A stretch of DNA of 64,000 bases from Nocardia sp. alder85J (GCF_020176955.2 NZ_JAIUCZ020000005.1:1-64000); one strand, 5' to 3'. Positions 48,170 through 57,551 are shown, counted from the first letter of the stretch. Made by a program: numbers and translations. The notes: generated from the letters alone by a model not told the origin.

Positions 48170-48721
48170 TCAGCGATGGTCGACGAACCGGACCCCGGGT
48201 GCGACGGAACCCAGGACGGTGGCGAGCCGGGCGGTGTCCAGGCTCCACCCGTCGATTCCCTTGGCGCACTCCAGCAGACGCTCGTCGGGGGCGCCGATCA
48301 GCGCGGTGAACGCGGTGGTCAGGCCGCGGCCCCCGGCGCCGGTGAGGGCGCCGGGCAGTGGCGGTGCGTACCGGTGGCGCAGGATTCCGATCCACGGCAC
48401 CCCGGCGGCGGTCTGCTGGCGCCACAGCACCACCGCCTCGACATCGGCCCACGGGAACCGCCGCGTGGACGCCCGATAGCGCAACAGGGTGCCGCCGAAC
48501 GTGATTCCGTCGGCGTCGACGCGCAACGCCACCCGGCGCGACAACGAGGTCACCAGCCCCAGTAGGCCGCCGGCGCCGAAGAACAGCACCAGTCCGGTCC
48601 GGGCGCTGATCGAAAGATGCGGCGCGAGTAGGGCGCCCGCCACGATCGCCCCTGCGAACACCAGTAGGAGCACGGTCTTCGGATCGAATCGGTACCGCTG
48701 TTCGTAGACCATCCCCTGCAT
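48170..48721 (-). CDS. Membrane protein with PH-like domain
   Basis: Protein of 183 residues. Two transmembrane helices (about residues 16-34 and 40-58) are followed by a beta-rich cytoplasmic part: RVALRVDADGITFGGT, then FPWADVEAVVLW, the arrangement of bacterial PH-like membrane proteins. The start could also be the ATG nine bases on (MVYEQRY). No clear partner in the neighbourhood. Confidence 0.82.
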   Translation of the reverse strand: MQGMVYEQRYRFDPKTVLLLVFAGAIVAGALLAPHLSISARTGLVLFFGAGGLLGLVTSLSRRVALRVDADGITFGGTLLRYRASTRRFPWADVEAVVLWRQQTAAGVPWIGILRHRYAPPLPGALTGAGGRGLTTAFTALIGAPDERLLECAKGIDGWSLDTARLATVLGSVAPGVRFVDHR

Positions 48722-48879
48722 CCGGCATCTGGCCGGATCCTCCTCGGAACCACGCTAGCACCGTCGCGCGCCCCCACACAGCGCCGCCGGTGACGAGGTG
48801 CACCGGCCCGGATGTCTTGCCGGGCAACGGGTCAGCGGGACCACGACGACCGCGGCCGGGCCCGCACGGACCGGCCGCG

Positions 48880-48909
48880 CCACCGGCCGATACGCCACCG
48901 GCCGATACG
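48880..48909. repeat. 15-bp perfect tandem duplication
   Basis: CCACCGGCCGATACG occurs twice without a gap at 48880-48894 and 48895-48909, just beyond the 3' end of the XRE regulator gene. Confidence 0.7.
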
Positions 48910-48913
48910 CCGC

Positions 48914-50095
48914 TCACCCGGTGATCGGAGCCCCGTGCAGGGCCGTCATGAGCGACAGCCGCAGCCGCCGGGAGGACGGATGATGGTGCTGCCGCAGCAG
49001 ATCCCCGGACAGCATCCGGATCTCCTCGTAGGCCGTGGCCGAGCGGGTGTGGCGGACGTCCTCGAGACCCGAGCGCACCACCGATTCCGCCCGGCCGAGC
49101 TGACCGGAGGCGACCAGTGCCCGCGCGAGGCGGATACTGTGCCGGCCCCGGGCCCGCCGGGCCGGGCCCGGGATGCCGAGGGTGACCCGTTCCAGCAGAT
49201 CGGCGGCCTCGTCGAAGCGGCCGAGATCGTAATAGCACCAGCCCGCGATGGCACGGTCCAGCCCGCCGATGGACGAGCCGAAACGCGCTGCGGGATGCAC
49301 GGATCCGGGATCGAAGTCGCCGGCCTGCGCGAGTGCCCGCTCGCAGGCGCCGGGATTGCCGACCAGGGCGTACGCCTGCGCCTCGCGGTGCGCGGCCAGC
49401 CGCCGCACCTGCGCGGGCGCGGTGCCGTCGTCACGCACCAGCGCGGCCAGTTCGATGGCGGCGCGGGCATCGCGGCGGTACAGCGCGAATTCGGCGTGCC
49501 GCACCAACGCGTACGCGGCCAGCCCGTGATCACCGGCGTCCGCGGCGATCCGGGCGGCCTCGTCGGTCCAGTGGCTCGCGGAGGCGACATCGCCGAGTTC
49601 CTGTGCCATCCAGCCCGCGTACTCGGCGCAGCGGGCCGCCAGCAACAGCAGGCCCCGCTCCTCGGCGGCACGGCGCAGCACGCGCGCCTGGGTCGCCGCC
49701 ATCGGCAGCACATGCGAGGCCGAGGTGCCCTGCCCGAGCCGGCGCAGCTCGTCGTAGATCGCCGTATATCCGCCCAGCACATCGTCGTCCAGCGGGGCCG
49801 CGAACTTCTCCGGCTGGAATTCGATCCGATCGGGCTCGACCGGTACGTCGTCCTGATCCGCGCCGGGTGCGCTCGTCTCCGGTTCGGCGCCGGGTACCAG
49901 CGCGCTCAACATGCCGTCGGTGCCGAGGGCCGCATCGCACCGCCGCGCGAAATCCACGCTGGGCTGTCTTTCACCGCGCTCGACTCGGCTCAGATATCCC
50001 TTGTCGTAGTGGATTCTCCGGGCCAGCTGAGCCAGCGAGAGTTTCGCCGCCTCACGTTGCCGGCGCAGTTCGAATCCGAATCGTGGTGCACTCAT
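48914..50095 (-). CDS. XRE family regulator with TPR-like domain
   Basis: Protein of 393 residues. The N-terminal Cro/CI helix-turn-helix is clear (LSLAQLARRIHYDKGYLSRVERG, about residues 19-41; shown in two parts: LSLAQLARRIH and YDKGYLSRVERG). The rest is a helical, Ala/Arg-rich TPR-like array (LAARCAEYAGWMAQELGD, IAGWCYYDLGRFDEAADLL). The true start is ATG 50095 (MSAPRFGFEL), with AGGAAG upstream. It is divergent from the GTPase pair, with matched 8-bp elements before each start, so it probably controls them. Confidence 0.9.
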   Translation of the reverse strand: MSAPRFGFELRRQREAAKLSLAQLARRIHYDKGYLSRVERGERQPSVDFARRCDAALGTDGMLSALVPGAEPETSAPGADQDDVPVEPDRIEFQPEKFAAPLDDDVLGGYTAIYDELRRLGQGTSASHVLPMAATQARVLRRAAEERGLLLLAARCAEYAGWMAQELGDVASASHWTDEAARIAADAGDHGLAAYALVRHAEFALYRRDARAAIELAALVRDDGTAPAQVRRLAAHREAQAYALVGNPGACERALAQAGDFDPGSVHPAARFGSSIGGLDRAIAGWCYYDLGRFDEAADLLERVTLGIPGPARRARGRHSIRLARALVASGQLGRAESVVRSGLEDVRHTRSATAYEEIRMLSGDLLRQHHHPSSRRLRLSLMTALHGAPITG

Positions 50096-50108
50096 AGCGA
50101 CTTCCTGT

Positions 50109-50201
50109 AGGGTGCGGCAGTTCGTGGCTCGCGTTGCCCGTTGCCTCCGGACAGAGGCCACTGGCAACCGATTCCGATGACACCGTCCCCCGACGCACCC
50201 T
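50109..50201. promoter_or_regulatory. Mirrored 8-bp elements in the XRE/GTPase promoter
   Basis: AGGGTGCG at 50109-50116 and its exact reverse complement CGCACCCT at 50194-50201 lie one on each side of the divergent intergenic region. Read in the direction of each gene, both XRE and GTPase starts have CGCACCCT 7-14 bases before the start codon. This could be two half-sites for one regulator. Confidence 0.45.
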
Positions 50202-50207
50202 GTAACC

Positions 50208-51005
50208 GTGAGCCGCGGTAAGGAAAACCACGAACTCGACGAAAACCTTGGCGATGCCATCCTTCGTACTCTTGCACAACATATCGAGAGTGCGCCACCG
50301 ACAATCGGGGTTGTGGGTGTTTCCGGTGCCGGAAAGACGTCGACAATTAACGCGCTGTTCAAAACCGACCTCCCGGTCGGCGACACCGCTGCTCGGACCA
50401 AGGAATTCGAGGCCGTCGACCTGTCGGTGCGATTCGATCCACCGCGGGGTGACGACCGGGTCACGGCGATCTCGCCCAGCGCGTTCGCGCCGCAGGTTCG
50501 GCTGCGGGTGATGGATGCGCCCGGATTGGGCGATAACGCCGATTCCGATGAGAAACATCTATGTTCCTATCGACGGCACCTGCCGGGCTGCGACGCAATT
50601 CTCTGGGTGCTGGCCGCACGAAATCGCGCACTGACACCGGACCGGCACTATCTCACCGAACTCACAGATTTCAGCGAACGGATGGTGTTCGGCGTCAATC
50701 AGATCGACGTGGTCGAGCCCGCCGACTGGCGGCGGGCGCCGAATCGTCCGTCGCCACGCCAGGAATCCAACATCCGGAAAATACTGGACGACCGAACGGT
50801 CCGTTTGAGCGCCATTGTCGGTCCCGATCCGACGGTCATCGGCTATTCGTCCCGGCACGGCTATCACCTCGAACAACTGTTCCACGCGCTGCTGACGGTG
50901 TGCCCGTCGAATCGGCAATGGATGTTCGCCGGCCTCAAGAACTTCAGCCATCGGGATTTCGGGGTCGACCAGGTTCGGCACATCGATCGAAAGGGCGCGC
51001 TGTGA
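50208..51005 (+). CDS. GTPase 1 of a coupled pair
   Basis: GTP-binding protein of 265 residues: G1 GVSGAGKT (37-44), G3 DAPGLGD (103-109) and G4 NQID (164-167), i.e. a complete Era/dynamin-like P-loop GTPase. It ends soon after the G domain (GYSSRHGYHLEQLFHALL), resembling the interferon-inducible or YfjP-like GTPases. The start is GTG 50208. The stop overlaps the start of GTPase 2 (GTGA at 51002), implying coupled translation and a joint function. Confidence 0.88.
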   Translation: MSRGKENHELDENLGDAILRTLAQHIESAPPTIGVVGVSGAGKTSTINALFKTDLPVGDTAARTKEFEAVDLSVRFDPPRGDDRVTAISPSAFAPQVRLRVMDAPGLGDNADSDEKHLCSYRRHLPGCDAILWVLAARNRALTPDRHYLTELTDFSERMVFGVNQIDVVEPADWRRAPNRPSPRQESNIRKILDDRTVRLSAIVGPDPTVIGYSSRHGYHLEQLFHALLTVCPSNRQWMFAGLKNFSHRDFGVDQVRHIDRKGAL

Positions 51006-53338
51006 CCACACTGGATCACGACATCGAACGACGGATCGACACCGCGCTGGAGCACCGGCGGCAGTTGCGCCCGGCGGTGGACGGTCTGGTGGCGGCGCTC
51101 GGCGAATTACGCGCGCAGTACACGGCATTGACCGAACGGGTCGCGGCGGTGCCGTGGGAGGCGCTGGACACCTCCAGGGCGCCCCGCGAGGTCCGGGAGT
51201 TCCTGCGCGACGCCGCCGCTCACAGCGGCGGAACCACCGCGCCCGCAGTGCAATTGGATCGGACCATCGCGCAGGTGCGGCGCGTCCGGCAGCGGGTGCG
51301 GCGGGAGTATCTCGTCATCGGCGCGATCGGCCGCACCCGGCAGGGCAAGACGACCCTGCTGCGCAGCATCACCGGATTGGACCGGGACGTGCTGCCCGCC
51401 GAACAGGCGGAACCGACCACGGCCACCGTCAGCCGCATCTTCCATCGCAGCGGACCGCCGGAAGTGCAAGTGCTGCTGCATGATTGGGTACAGTTCCGGG
51501 ATTTCTACCTGCGCCCGCTGCACCAGCACGCCGGCGTCGATCCGCAGCGGCTGCCGCGGACCCCCGAGGAGTTCCGGGACTTCCCCTACAAGGATCCGGC
51601 CCGGCAGCGGCTCGACGATTCCGATCTGAAGTACGAGCAGTTCCTCCGGAAACTGCGCACCGCACAGCAGACGCTCGACGACTATCTGCCCCTGCTGCGC
51701 GGCGCCTCGACCATCGCGGTCGACCTCGCGCAACTGCGGCCGTACCTCGCCTATCCGCGGCAGGATCATCCGGAGGACCGGGCGTATTTCCATGCCGTCC
51801 GCGAGGTCCGGATCTGGACCGACTTCCTCGACGGCAACGCGCGCATCGGCATCGTCGACCTGCCCGGCCCCGGCGAGGCGGGCCTGATCGATCGCAGACT
51901 CGTCCAGGGCCTCACCAACGACGTCGACCTGCTGATGCTGGTGAAGAAGCCGGACGGGCAGTTCAACAACGCCGCCTTCCAGGCCGAGGACTGGACACCC
52001 AGCGTGCAGGCCGAGGAGGCGGCCGCGGGCGTGCGACTGCGGCACTTCCTGGTCGGCGTCGCCAATTTCGCGTTCGGCGACACCCCCTCCGACACCGAGC
52101 GCGACGCCTATCAGCGGGCCGTGGCCAATATGCGCGCCGAACTGTCCCAGAAATGGGGCGCGCAATGCTACGAGGTGGACGCGCTGCGGCCGCAACGGGT
52201 ACACGACCACCTGCTGATCCCGCTGCTGACCCACCTCGGCGAGCACATCGCCGAGATGGACCGGCAGGCGCTGGACAAGGCCGAGGAACATGTGCGTGAA
52301 CTCCGCGCCGATATCGACGCCTACGCCGCCCGGGTGCTCACGGCGGCGCGGGCCTGTCTGGCCGCGCTGCCCAGCGAGAAGCGCACACTCGCCGTCCGGG
52401 CCGACCAACTGCGGCTGGCCGTCGGCACCGAACTGACGAAGCTGTCCCGGCAGTACGCCGACGACCCGGAATCGGCCCGGCACGAACCGAATTCCCTGGG
52501 GGTCTCGCTGCGGCAGGCCGGCGACGCGGTCCGGGCCCTGGTCGCCGGCGGGCTCGGCGCGGGCAGCGAACAGCGCTGGCAGCAACTCCACCACGACAAA
52601 TTCGATCAGGAGCCGCTGCGCACGATCGAGGAGGCGTTCGTCGACGCCCGCGCCATGGTCACCGGCGCCTACCGGGCCGTCGACGTGTCCGTGGCGGAGA
52701 TCGCGCGCACCCTGCGCTCCGACATCGCCGACCGGCTGCGCCCGCTGCTGGGAGCGGAACTCGTCCCCGAGGGCGGCGAGGCGCTGCGCGTCCTCGAGCA
52801 CGCCGCCCGTGACGTGGCGCCCACCCTGGCCGACGGCCTGCACGAGATCGACAACATCGACATCGCCTACGGCAGTGTGCTGTTGCGGGTCGGCGGGCCG
52901 ATCATCCAGGGCATCGATGCGCAGAATTCGCTGTCGCCGCACGACACTCCGTTCGCCATGGCCGGGCACCGCAACGGGTCGGCGCACCCGGACATCGGCC
53001 GGGTGAGCCTGCCCGGTGCGGTCGACCTCGCCGGGCTCTACACCTGGCTCACCGAGAGCGCGCTGGACGCGGTGGCCCGCCTCGACGCCGCGATGGCCGC
53101 CGAGAGCGCGGTGATGCGGTCGGTGCTCGCCGCGGCCACCATCCTGCTGCGGGACAAGATCGTGTTCAGCCCACTGGTGACCCGGGAGTACGAGGACCTG
53201 TGCGAACCGTACAAGGGCCGGATCTGGCCCGGTGACTTCGACGACCGGGTGGCCTCGTCGGCGGTGGCGCTGGATCGGGCCGTCGAGGCGGCGCGTGCGG
53301 TGACCCGGGCCACCGCGGCCGTGCTGACCAGACTGTGA
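51002..53338 (+). CDS. GTPase 2, large dynamin-like
   Basis: Protein of 778 residues. A helical N-terminal region of about 100 residues precedes G1 (GRTRQGKT, residues 110-117); G3 is DLPGPGE near residue 286. An insert of about 150 residues lies between them. Long helical segments then follow (EEHVRELRADIDAYAARVL; AGDAVRALVAGGL), typical of the stalk of dynamin-like GTPases. No membrane segment is evident. Start GTG 51002 overlaps the previous stop. Pairs of this sort in bacteria remodel membranes or act in phage defence; that role here is inference. Confidence 0.85.
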   Translation: MTTLDHDIERRIDTALEHRRQLRPAVDGLVAALGELRAQYTALTERVAAVPWEALDTSRAPREVREFLRDAAAHSGGTTAPAVQLDRTIAQVRRVRQRVRREYLVIGAIGRTRQGKTTLLRSITGLDRDVLPAEQAEPTTATVSRIFHRSGPPEVQVLLHDWVQFRDFYLRPLHQHAGVDPQRLPRTPEEFRDFPYKDPARQRLDDSDLKYEQFLRKLRTAQQTLDDYLPLLRGASTIAVDLAQLRPYLAYPRQDHPEDRAYFHAVREVRIWTDFLDGNARIGIVDLPGPGEAGLIDRRLVQGLTNDVDLLMLVKKPDGQFNNAAFQAEDWTPSVQAEEAAAGVRLRHFLVGVANFAFGDTPSDTERDAYQRAVANMRAELSQKWGAQCYEVDALRPQRVHDHLLIPLLTHLGEHIAEMDRQALDKAEEHVRELRADIDAYAARVLTAARACLAALPSEKRTLAVRADQLRLAVGTELTKLSRQYADDPESARHEPNSLGVSLRQAGDAVRALVAGGLGAGSEQRWQQLHHDKFDQEPLRTIEEAFVDARAMVTGAYRAVDVSVAEIARTLRSDIADRLRPLLGAELVPEGGEALRVLEHAARDVAPTLADGLHEIDNIDIAYGSVLLRVGGPIIQGIDAQNSLSPHDTPFAMAGHRNGSAHPDIGRVSLPGAVDLAGLYTWLTESALDAVARLDAAMAAESAVMRSVLAAATILLRDKIVFSPLVTREYEDLCEPYKGRIWPGDFDDRVASSAVALDRAVEAARAVTRATAAVLTRL

Positions 53339-53388
53339 ATCCCCACCGGCGGCGGGTCCGGAAGGAGGGAGCCGGGCCCGCACCGGTG

Positions 53389-53424
53389 ATCGCCGGGAGG
53401 CGGTGCGAGCCGTCTCCCGGCGAT
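53389..53424 (+). terminator. Strong hairpin after the GTPase pair
   Basis: ATCGCCGGGAGGCGG pairs with CCGTCTCCCGGCGAT around TGCGAG: 15 pairs with one G-T. It starts 50 bases after the GTPase 2 stop. The rest of the 314-base gap to the SEFIR gene shows no coding frame or other element except GAGGAAGG before 53653. Confidence 0.75.
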
Positions 53425-53652
53425 TCCCCTCCGGATCCTGTGCAGTCGTGGCCGGCGGAGTCGAAATGGCTCGAGGTCATCCGCGAACTCCGGTGCGGTG
53501 CGCGATATCTCCATTCTCGGCGGCCATTCGGCGGTCGCACGACCGGTTGCCACAGACCCAACCGGACAGGCAACAGGCAACGGCCCGCGGCATCTGTGCT
53601 ACCGATCGGCATTCGGGCGACACTGGGAATACCGAGTCGAGGAAGGTGGCCG

Positions 53653-54513
53653 ATGCACGAACCAGTTCCGACGGGCGGGCCTCGGGTGTTCATCTCCTAC
53701 GCCAACGACCACGGACCGCATGCGGAGGCGGTGATCCGGTTGTGGCGCAGCCTGATCGCCCACGGCATCGGCGCCTACCTGGACGTGGAGGATCAGGACA
53801 ACCGCCAGGATTGGCCGCTGTGGATGCAGCGGCAGATCGACGCGGCCGACTACGTGATCGTGGTGGCCTCCACGGCCTACCGCGACCGGGCCGAACAACG
53901 GATCGAGCGCGGCGTCGGACGCGGCGTCGCACACGAATCCGCCTATCTGCGCGAGCTGGTCTACGAGAATCCGGGAAACTCGCGGCGATTTCTGCCGGTA
54001 CTGCTCCCCGGCGAAACTCCCGACGGAATTCCGGCATTTCTCGGCCGATACGGCGGCACCCGGTACGAACTCCGCTCGTTCACGGCGGCGGGATTGGAAC
54101 CGCTGCTGCGGGCATTGACGAATCAGCCCAAATACCCGCGGCCGCCGCTGGGCACGATTCCGGCGCTGCCACCCGCGCGGGACCCGGGCCCGGACGCGCC
54201 GCCGGATCCCGGCAGCGCGCCCGCCACACGCCGTGCGCCCGGCCCGTCCGCCCAATCGGTGACCGGATCGACCGTGCACGGCAGCGTCGTCCAGATCAGG
54301 AATGTGAACGGCAGCGTGCGGTTCACCCGCGGCGGCGGGCCGGTAGGGATCCCGGCGAGCGACCTGCCCGGCGCCGACCTGCCCGGCGCGGAGCCGCCCC
54401 GGATGACCGCGGTGCCGCCCTCGCCGGACGCCGGGCAGGTGGTCACCGATTCCCGTGTCGGCGACGGTGTGACGCAGCTCGACGGCGTGGGCGGCGACGT
54501 GGAGATCTCATGA
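53653..54513 (+). CDS. SEFIR/TIR-like effector with two tags
   Basis: Protein of 286 residues. Residues 10-155 form a SEFIR (TIR-like) domain: RVFISYANDHGPHAEAVI, DWPLWMQRQIDAADYVIVVAS, TAYRDRAE, RRFLPVLLPG. A Pro-rich linker of about 40 residues follows, then tag 1 (residues 203-225, STVHGSVVQIRNVNGSVRF), a second Pro-rich linker and tag 2 at the very end (264-286). The same tag ends the hydrolase at 44058-44915 and starts NTPase 2. The ATG 53653 has GAGGAAGG ahead. The stop overlaps the NTPase-TPR 3 start (ATGA at 54510). TIR-like domains can cleave NAD or signal by self-association; which applies is not shown. Confidence 0.88.
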   Translation: MHEPVPTGGPRVFISYANDHGPHAEAVIRLWRSLIAHGIGAYLDVEDQDNRQDWPLWMQRQIDAADYVIVVASTAYRDRAEQRIERGVGRGVAHESAYLRELVYENPGNSRRFLPVLLPGETPDGIPAFLGRYGGTRYELRSFTAAGLEPLLRALTNQPKYPRPPLGTIPALPPARDPGPDAPPDPGSAPATRRAPGPSAQSVTGSTVHGSVVQIRNVNGSVRFTRGGGPVGIPASDLPGADLPGAEPPRMTAVPPSPDAGQVVTDSRVGDGVTQLDGVGGDVEIS

Positions 54514-57395
54514 ATCCGGTACGGGAACTACACAAGTCGCCGACGGCCTACGCGGTCGAACCGCTGCCCCTCGTGGCGCCGCCCCTGACCGGCGAGCAGG
54601 CGCGGGACCAACCCGCGCGCCTGCTGCTGTCGCGACACCGCGTGGTGCCGTTCGCCGGTCGCGGCGCCGAACAGGCGGATATCGCCGAATGGCTGGACTC
54701 CGGCGTCGGCACGGTGTCGGCGCGGTTGTGGCACGCCCCGGCGGGCCACGGCAAGACCCGGCTCGCCGAACATGTTGCGGCACAGTGCGCCCGCGCCGGA
54801 TGGACGGTGGGCCAGGCGCTCCAGACGCAGGCCGCCGGTCCGCGGCCGATCAACGAATTCCTTTCCAGCACAGCCGAATCCGCACGCAGGGCACTGCTGG
54901 TGGTCGATTACGCCGATCGCTGGGCGTTCTCGCGGTTGTACGCCCTGCTGCTGGAGATGTACCGGGCGGCGCTGTGGTCGGGTGCGACCGTACGGGCAAT
55001 GCTGCTGGCGCGTTCAGCCGGATTCTGGTGGCATGCATTGGCCGAGCGACTGGACGAGGAGCTGCGGATGGACACCGCGGCCCGATTCCTGCCACCGCTG
55101 GCCCCCGCGCCCGACCCGGTCCCGACGAACGGACCGCTCCTATCGGATGGCGAAAGGCTCGGTCGCGCAGCGCTGTTCGATGATGCCGCAGCCGCGTTCG
55201 CCGCTGCCATGGACAGCACCGGGCCGCCGCCGCAGGCACCGGCCGCGTTGGATGATCCGGATTTCGAATCGGTGCTCACGATCCATATGGCCGCACTGGT
55301 CGCCGTCGACGCCGAACTGCGCGGCGCCCGGGCTCCGGCTCAGCCGCACGCGCTGTCGGGATATCTGCTGCGCCGGGAGCAGCAGCAGTGGGTGCGGCTG
55401 CACACCCGGTCGGAGGATCCGCGCCCGACACCCCCGCGGACCATGGCCCGCACCGCCTACACGGCCACCCTCACCGGCGCCCTGTCGCGCGCCCATGCCC
55501 GCACCGCTCTCACCCGGGTCCGCCTCGCCACCACCACGTCCCGCGCCGACCACCTCATCGACGACCACCGCTACCACTACCCACCCGAACACGACACCAC
55601 CGCACTGCAACCACTGCACCCCGACCGGCTCGGCGAAGACATGATCGCCCTCTCGACGCCCGGCCACAGCCATCACGACACCTGGACACCCGACCCCTGG
55701 ACCACCACCGCACCCGCGAGCCTGCTGATCGGCCCCACCGAATCCGATCCCACGCTCCCGTGGACACCCACCACCCTCACCGTCCTCATCGAAACAGCAC
55801 ACCGCTGGCCGCACATTTCCACCGCCACCCAAACGCTCCTCAGAGCACAGCCCCACCTCGCCATCGCCGCGGGCGGATCCGCGCTCACCCGCCTCACCGA
55901 ACTCCCCGACCTCGACCCCGCCACCCTCGAAGCCGTCGACCCGCTACTACCCGACAGCTGGCACGTCGACTTCGACATCGCCACGGCCGCGGTCGATTCG
56001 GCACTGCTGCCGTATCACCTGGCGGCGGCCACCGGGCCCGCCGAACAGGCCGCCGTCCTGTCCCGCCGCAGCCGCCGGCTGGAGCGGGCCGGCAGGCATC
56101 GTGAGGCGCTGGCCGCCGCGGAACAGGCCGTGGAGCTCGAGCGCGCGCTGGCCGCCACCGACCCGGTGACCCACGAAGCGGCCCTGGCCGAGTCGCTCCA
56201 CAACCTCGCGATCCGACTGGCCGGCGCGGGCAGGTCGGAGGAGTCGCTGGGCCCCGCCGAGGACGCGGTGGCACGATGGCGGCGACCGGCTGCCACCGGT
56301 CCCGCCGCCCGTCAACGGAAACTCGCTGTGGCGCTGAACAATCTGGGCAACCGGCTGGCCGAACTCGGACGGCCGGACGACGCGGTGGGCGCCGGCACCG
56401 AGGCGGTGTCGTGGTATCGGCGGCTGGCCGCCGCCGATCCCGCCCACGAACTCGAACTCGCCACCGCCACGATGAATCTCGGAAACTGGCTGGCCGCCGC
56501 GAATCGCCGGGACGAGGCGCTGGCAGCGGTCGAACAGACAGTGGCGGTGTATCGGCGGATGGCGAGCGCCGATCCCGGCGCCTACAACTCGTATCTCGCC
56601 GAGTCGTTGAACAACCTCGCGCTGATCCTGTCGGATCTCGGGCGAACGGAGCAGGGACTGATCGTGGCGGAGGAGTCGGTGGAGCTGTTGCGCCGGCAGG
56701 CCGCGGGCAGTCCGGGATTCTTCGAGCGTGAACTCGCCACCGCTCTCAGCAATCTCGCGATTTCGCTGTCGGCCGCCGAACGGCACGAGGACGCCCTGCG
56801 CGCCATGCGGGAGGCGACCGCGCTCTACCGCCGGTCCACCGAGGCCGACCCGGCGTCGTATCCCGGCGATCTCCCCTTCGCGCTGATGAATCTCGCCGAT
56901 CTGCTGTCGAATTCGGGGCGGCACGAGGAGGGGCTGCCGCACGCGGTGGCGGCGGTCCGATCGTATCGCCGCCTGACCGCCGTCGACCCGGCCTACAACA
57001 CACCGTATTTCGCCGCCGCACTGGGCATTCTCGGAAAGTTGTCGTCGTCGATGAACCGGTACGAAGAAGCGCTGGGCCCGTTGGCGGAGGCGGTCACCCA
57101 CCGCCGCCGACTGGCCGAAACCAGCCCGGCCGCATACGAACCCGCGCTCGCGAGGTCGCTGTGGCGATACGCGACCGCGCTGTACCGCGCCGACCGGCTC
57201 ACCGACGCCCACACCATCGCCCGCGAGGCCGTCGACAGGTTCCGGCGCCTGCACACGGCGCAACCGGAGCTGTTCACCGCCGACCTCGCCGGCGCCCGCA
57301 CCACCCTCACCGACATCCGCGACGCGCTGGGCCGATCCGGCGACGCCGAGCCGGGGACCACGGACACCCCCACCGCCGGCCCGGCGCCGTCGTGA
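54510..57395 (+). CDS. P-loop NTPase-TPR protein 3 (STAND-like)
   Basis: Protein of 961 residues, start ATG 54510 overlapping the SEFIR stop. The family start (YAVEPLP..ARDQPARLLLSRHRVVPFAGR) leads to Walker A (APAGHGKT, Lys82) and Walker B (LVVDYADRW, Asp133), then RSAGFWWHAL, HMAALVAVD and ALQPLHPDRLGED. Nine 46-residue TPR-like repeats follow (e.g. LNNLGNRLAELGRPDDAV). It has no tag of its own; its coupled partner carries two. Translational coupling argues that effector and NTPase work as one unit, with the NTPase-TPR as sensor or switch. Confidence 0.9.
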   Translation: MNPVRELHKSPTAYAVEPLPLVAPPLTGEQARDQPARLLLSRHRVVPFAGRGAEQADIAEWLDSGVGTVSARLWHAPAGHGKTRLAEHVAAQCARAGWTVGQALQTQAAGPRPINEFLSSTAESARRALLVVDYADRWAFSRLYALLLEMYRAALWSGATVRAMLLARSAGFWWHALAERLDEELRMDTAARFLPPLAPAPDPVPTNGPLLSDGERLGRAALFDDAAAAFAAAMDSTGPPPQAPAALDDPDFESVLTIHMAALVAVDAELRGARAPAQPHALSGYLLRREQQQWVRLHTRSEDPRPTPPRTMARTAYTATLTGALSRAHARTALTRVRLATTTSRADHLIDDHRYHYPPEHDTTALQPLHPDRLGEDMIALSTPGHSHHDTWTPDPWTTTAPASLLIGPTESDPTLPWTPTTLTVLIETAHRWPHISTATQTLLRAQPHLAIAAGGSALTRLTELPDLDPATLEAVDPLLPDSWHVDFDIATAAVDSALLPYHLAAATGPAEQAAVLSRRSRRLERAGRHREALAAAEQAVELERALAATDPVTHEAALAESLHNLAIRLAGAGRSEESLGPAEDAVARWRRPAATGPAARQRKLAVALNNLGNRLAELGRPDDAVGAGTEAVSWYRRLAAADPAHELELATATMNLGNWLAAANRRDEALAAVEQTVAVYRRMASADPGAYNSYLAESLNNLALILSDLGRTEQGLIVAEESVELLRRQAAGSPGFFERELATALSNLAISLSAAERHEDALRAMREATALYRRSTEADPASYPGDLPFALMNLADLLSNSGRHEEGLPHAVAAVRSYRRLTAVDPAYNTPYFAAALGILGKLSSSMNRYEEALGPLAEAVTHRRRLAETSPAAYEPALARSLWRYATALYRADRLTDAHTIAREAVDRFRRLHTAQPELFTADLAGARTTLTDIRDALGRSGDAEPGTTDTPTAGPAPS

Positions 57396-57531
57396 ACGGG
57401 CCGCATTCGAACCTACTTGCCGGCTGAGGGCCGAACGGCACAGCCGTCGGCCGAGGCCGGGCAATCAACCTTTCCACGGACGAGAAGGTCCGGGATTTCG
57501 AAGCGTAACGCACGGAAACGCCGGGCCGGAA

Positions 57532-57551
57532 CCGGGAACAACCGTTCCCGG
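57532..57551. terminator. Hairpin between convergent NTPase 3 and LuxR genes
   Basis: CCGGGAAC and GTTCCCGG form a perfect 8-bp stem around a four-base loop, located between the convergent genes, and could end transcription from both sides. Confidence 0.5.

Noticed and set aside
40936..57395. Prophage or integrative element as source of the conflict-type island
   Set aside because: No integrase, transposase, tRNA or attachment-like repeat pair was found at either side within the window.
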